A stretch of 6,997 nt of DNA from Planctomycetota bacterium (lineage in GTDB: Bacteria; Planctomycetota; PLA2; JAEUHO01), in assembly GCA_024639415.1 (NCBI GenBank), contig JAHEIK010000200.1, forward strand, positions 1-6,997. Reading direction: 5' to 3'. The notes beneath the pieces are model-generated. The model ran no database searches, was not told the origin of the DNA, and saw only the letters and a program-made list of their open reading frames with translations. The position numbers were made by a program, and so were the translations under genes. This document shows, in pieces, positions 5,514 to 6,997 of the stretch (position 1 is its first letter; each line of letters opens with the position of its first letter).

Positions 5514-5573
5514 TGGGAGTCGAACTGTCCTCCGCGCGGGATGCTCTTCCGCGCGGAGGCCGACCAACTCCCA
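5514..5573 (+). repeat. Long hairpin between atpE and atpF
   Basis: An 11-bp perfect stem, CCTCCGCGCGG (5529-5539) with CCGCGCGGAGG (5549-5559), encloses the 9-nt loop GATGCTCTT. An outer 7-bp stem, TGGGAGT (5514-5520) with ACTCCCA (5567-5573), flanks it across an internal loop of 8 and 7 nt. The structure begins 14 nt after the atpE stop. No T-run follows, so it is not a classical terminator. A 3' stabiliser of atpE mRNA, an RNase processing site or a partial attenuator are the likely roles. An ATG in the loop (5541) is in frame with atpF. Confidence 0.75.
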
Positions 5574-5595
5574 ACCCTGACCAGCGACCCGACGC

Positions 5596-5600
5596 GGAGG
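5596..5600 (+). promoter_or_regulatory. Shine-Dalgarno that sets the atpF start at 5607
   Basis: GGAGG lies 6 nt before the ATG at 5607. It decides between this start and the in-frame ATG at 5541 in the hairpin loop, which has no ribosome site. Confidence 0.7.
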
Positions 5601-5606
5601 CGTGCC

Positions 5607-6254
5607 ATGCGCACCCGAATTCTCCCGATCGCCATCGTCGCCGTCCTGCTGATCGCCTGCGCTGCCCCGGCCTTTGCCGGTGAGGCCGCGGAGGCGGAAG
5701 GCGGGGCCGGCCTGCAGTGGGGCAAGCAGCTCGACATGAGGAACATCCTCACGTCGATCGGCGTGTTCGTGATCCTGCTGATCGTCCTGGGCAAGTTTGC
5801 CTGGAAGCCGATCCTCAGCGGTCTGCAGCAGCGCGAAGACACGATCAAGAAGGCGCTGGACGACGCGGAAGCCGCGCACGAGAAGGCCAAGGCCCTCATC
5901 ACGGAGTACGAGTCGAAGATCGACCATGCTCGCGAAGAGGCCCAGGCGATCTTCGACGAGGCCCGCAGGGACGCGGACGACATCCGCGCGCAGATCGAAG
6001 CCGATGGCAAGAAGCGCGCGGACGAGACGATCGAGCGCGCGCAGCGCGAGATCGACCAGCGCATGTCGAAGGCCTGGGACGGGCTCGTTCGCGACGCCGC
6101 CGCCATCGCGACGGAGGCGGCCAGTCAGATCGTCGAGAAGGAGCTGAGCGCCGACGGCCACGCCGGGCTCGTCTCCGGCGTCGTCAGCAAGTTCGCCTCC
6201 TCCCGCGCCGCGCCGTCGGTCCCGCCGGCGACCGAGGATGAGGGCAGCGCCTGA
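5607..6254 (+). CDS. atpF: F1F0 ATP synthase subunit b, with signal-peptide-like N-terminus
   Basis: Subunit b is the peripheral stalk joining the F0 membrane part to delta and alpha. The 215-residue product (E. coli: 156) begins with a signal-peptide-like stretch: MRTR, a hydrophobic core (5-20), and APAFA before Gly25, a good signal peptidase I site. LIAC (15-18) also fits a lipobox, so lipid attachment at Cys18 is an alternative. After a Glu/Ala/Gly-rich linker comes the usual membrane helix (about 47-66) ending in KFAWKPI (63-69), the family hallmark. A long charged heptad-like coiled coil (about 70-180) follows, then a Pro/Ser/Glu-rich tail. N-terminal extensions of this kind occur in b subunits of several non-enteric phyla. 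The start is chosen on GGAGG at 5596. The stop shares one base with the atpH ATG (TGATG). Only one b gene is present; no b' partner is seen here. Confidence 0.94.
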   Translation: MRTRILPIAIVAVLLIACAAPAFAGEAAEAEGGAGLQWGKQLDMRNILTSIGVFVILLIVLGKFAWKPILSGLQQREDTIKKALDDAEAAHEKAKALITEYESKIDHAREEAQAIFDEARRDADDIRAQIEADGKKRADETIERAQREIDQRMSKAWDGLVRDAAAIATEAASQIVEKELSADGHAGLVSGVVSKFASSRAAPSVPPATEDEGSA

Positions 6255-6838
6255 TGGCCTCCACCCACGCCAGTCCCGGCAGCACGGCCTACGCCCGCGC
6301 TCTCGCGGAGGCCGTCGAGGCCGAGGGGGCCAAGGCCCTCCTCCAGGACGTGGGCAGCGTCCTCGGTGCCGTCACCGAGGCCTGGTCCGAGGATCGCGTC
6401 CTGCGCAGCTACTTCCTCGCGACCGAGATCCCCAGCGCCCAGAAGCACGCCTCGATGGACACCCTCGTCGAAGGCCGCTTCCCCACGCTGCTGGCCAACT
6501 TCCTGCGGCTGCTGCTTCGGCGCGGTCGCTTGGGCCTCCTGCCCGAGATCCATGCTGCCTACAGCGTGATCCTCGACGAGAGGCTCGGACGCGTGCCCGT
6601 CACCATCACGACGGCCGTGCCGGTACCGGAGAGCGACTTCCGTTCGTGGAAGGACGCCATCCGCGGCGCGATCGGCAGTGAGGCCGTCGTCGAGCACGTC
6701 GTCAAGCCCGAGATCATCGCGGGCGCCGTCATTCGTGTCGGCGATCGCATCGTGGACGGCAGCGCTCGCCGTCGACTGTCTGAGTTGCACACCCGCATCA
6801 TCGAGAGAGGAATGCAGCGACATGCGCTTCAATCCTGA
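6254..6838 (+). CDS. atpH: F1F0 ATP synthase subunit delta
   Basis: Subunit delta (194 residues; E. coli 177) caps the alpha3-beta3 head and binds the b stalk (it corresponds to mitochondrial OSCP). The N-terminal part (about 10-110) has the alternating helical pattern of the six-helix bundle, including YARALAEAV near 13-21 and the NFLRLLLRRGRLGLLPEI stretch at 82-99. The C-terminal signature lies at 152-175, with PEIIAGAVIRVGDRIVDGS followed by RRRL; the Gly of the usual GG pair is Ala-Gly here. The ATG overlaps the atpF stop by one base, with GAGGG (6240-6244) as the ribosome site. The last 17 nt overlap the start of atpA. Its position between b and alpha is the standard bacterial order. 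Confidence 0.95.
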   Translation: MASTHASPGSTAYARALAEAVEAEGAKALLQDVGSVLGAVTEAWSEDRVLRSYFLATEIPSAQKHASMDTLVEGRFPTLLANFLRLLLRRGRLGLLPEIHAAYSVILDERLGRVPVTITTAVPVPESDFRSWKDAIRGAIGSEAVVEHVVKPEIIAGAVIRVGDRIVDGSARRRLSELHTRIIERGMQRHALQS

Positions 6839-6997
6839 AGAGATCACGTCGGTCATCCGCCAGGAGCTCGAGCAGTTCGAGGCTTCGGTCGACGTATCCG
6901 AAGTCGGCACCGTCCTGGAAGTCGGTGACGGCATTGCCCGCATCTACGGGCTCGAGAACGCCGGCGCCGGCGAGATGCTCGAGTTCGAGAACGGCGT
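6822..6997 (+). CDS. atpA: F1F0 ATP synthase subunit alpha, N-terminal fragment cut by the window edge
   Basis: 58 complete codons are visible of about 500-510 expected. Subunit alpha is the regulatory nucleotide-binding subunit of the F1 head. The fragment has the expected N-terminal helix that meets delta (NPEEITSVIRQELEQFE, about 4-20) and then the start of the beta-barrel crown, VGTVLEVGDGIARIYGLENA (31-50), followed by GEMLEF, a near-universal alpha-subunit pattern. The Walker A region lies beyond the window. The start lies inside atpH, giving a 17-nt overlap; GAGAGG (6805-6810) is a possible but distant (11 nt) ribosome site. Confidence 0.96.
   Translation, partial: MRFNPEEITSVIRQELEQFEASVDVSEVGTVLEVGDGIARIYGLENAGAGEMLEFENG

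Noticed and set aside
5529..5573. Rho-independent terminator after atpE
   Set aside because: The stem is strong but followed by AACCCTGACC with no T-run, and the same operon continues with atpF.
1..6997. Mobile element, phage, CRISPR or defence system
   Set aside because: No transposase, integrase, Cas or nuclease gene, regular spacer array or target-site duplication was seen; all genes are core envelope or energy genes with uniform high-GC composition.

Overview
The window is a high-GC stretch of a Gram-negative bacterial chromosome that holds two divergent gene blocks. The leftward block (about 1-3175) makes the lipid A and inner core of lipopolysaccharide, so the cell has an LPS outer membrane. 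The rightward block (3493-6997) is the front of an F-type ATP synthase operon. The species cannot be fixed from the sequence. The signal-peptide-like start of AtpF, the AtpZ-AtpI pair ahead of atpB, and the AtpE sequence do not resemble enterobacteria. They suggest a deep-branching high-GC lineage, which is an inference only.

Leftward block, in order of transcription: an LpxL/HtrB-type lipid A acyltransferase (probable GTG start at 3175), then a conserved protein of unknown function whose layout recalls deoxyhypusine synthase (2221-1256), then hldE for ADP-heptose synthesis (start 1259, running off the left edge). The genes are 12 bp apart and then overlap by 4 bp, so they are almost certainly one transcript. 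The middle gene is the least understood gene of the window.

The 317-bp gap between the blocks (3176-3492) has no convincing gene but much structure: a large imperfect inverted repeat (3209-3299), two smaller hairpins (3314-3338 and 3358-3389) and an array of about 12-bp repeats (3438-3473). Promoters for both blocks should lie here, but no confident -35/-10 pair was found.

Rightward block: atpZ, atpI, atpB (subunit a), atpE (c), atpF (b), atpH (delta) and the first 58 codons of atpA (alpha). Most junctions overlap (atpI/atpB 4 nt, atpF/atpH 1 nt, atpH/atpA 17 nt), suggesting translational coupling. The exceptions flank atpE: an 82-nt gap with a strong Shine-Dalgarno before it and a 106-nt gap with a long perfect-stemmed hairpin after it. 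This fits a need for many more c subunits than other subunits. Key proton-path residues (Arg209 of a, Glu69 of c) are present. No mobile element, CRISPR array, tRNA or rRNA was seen.
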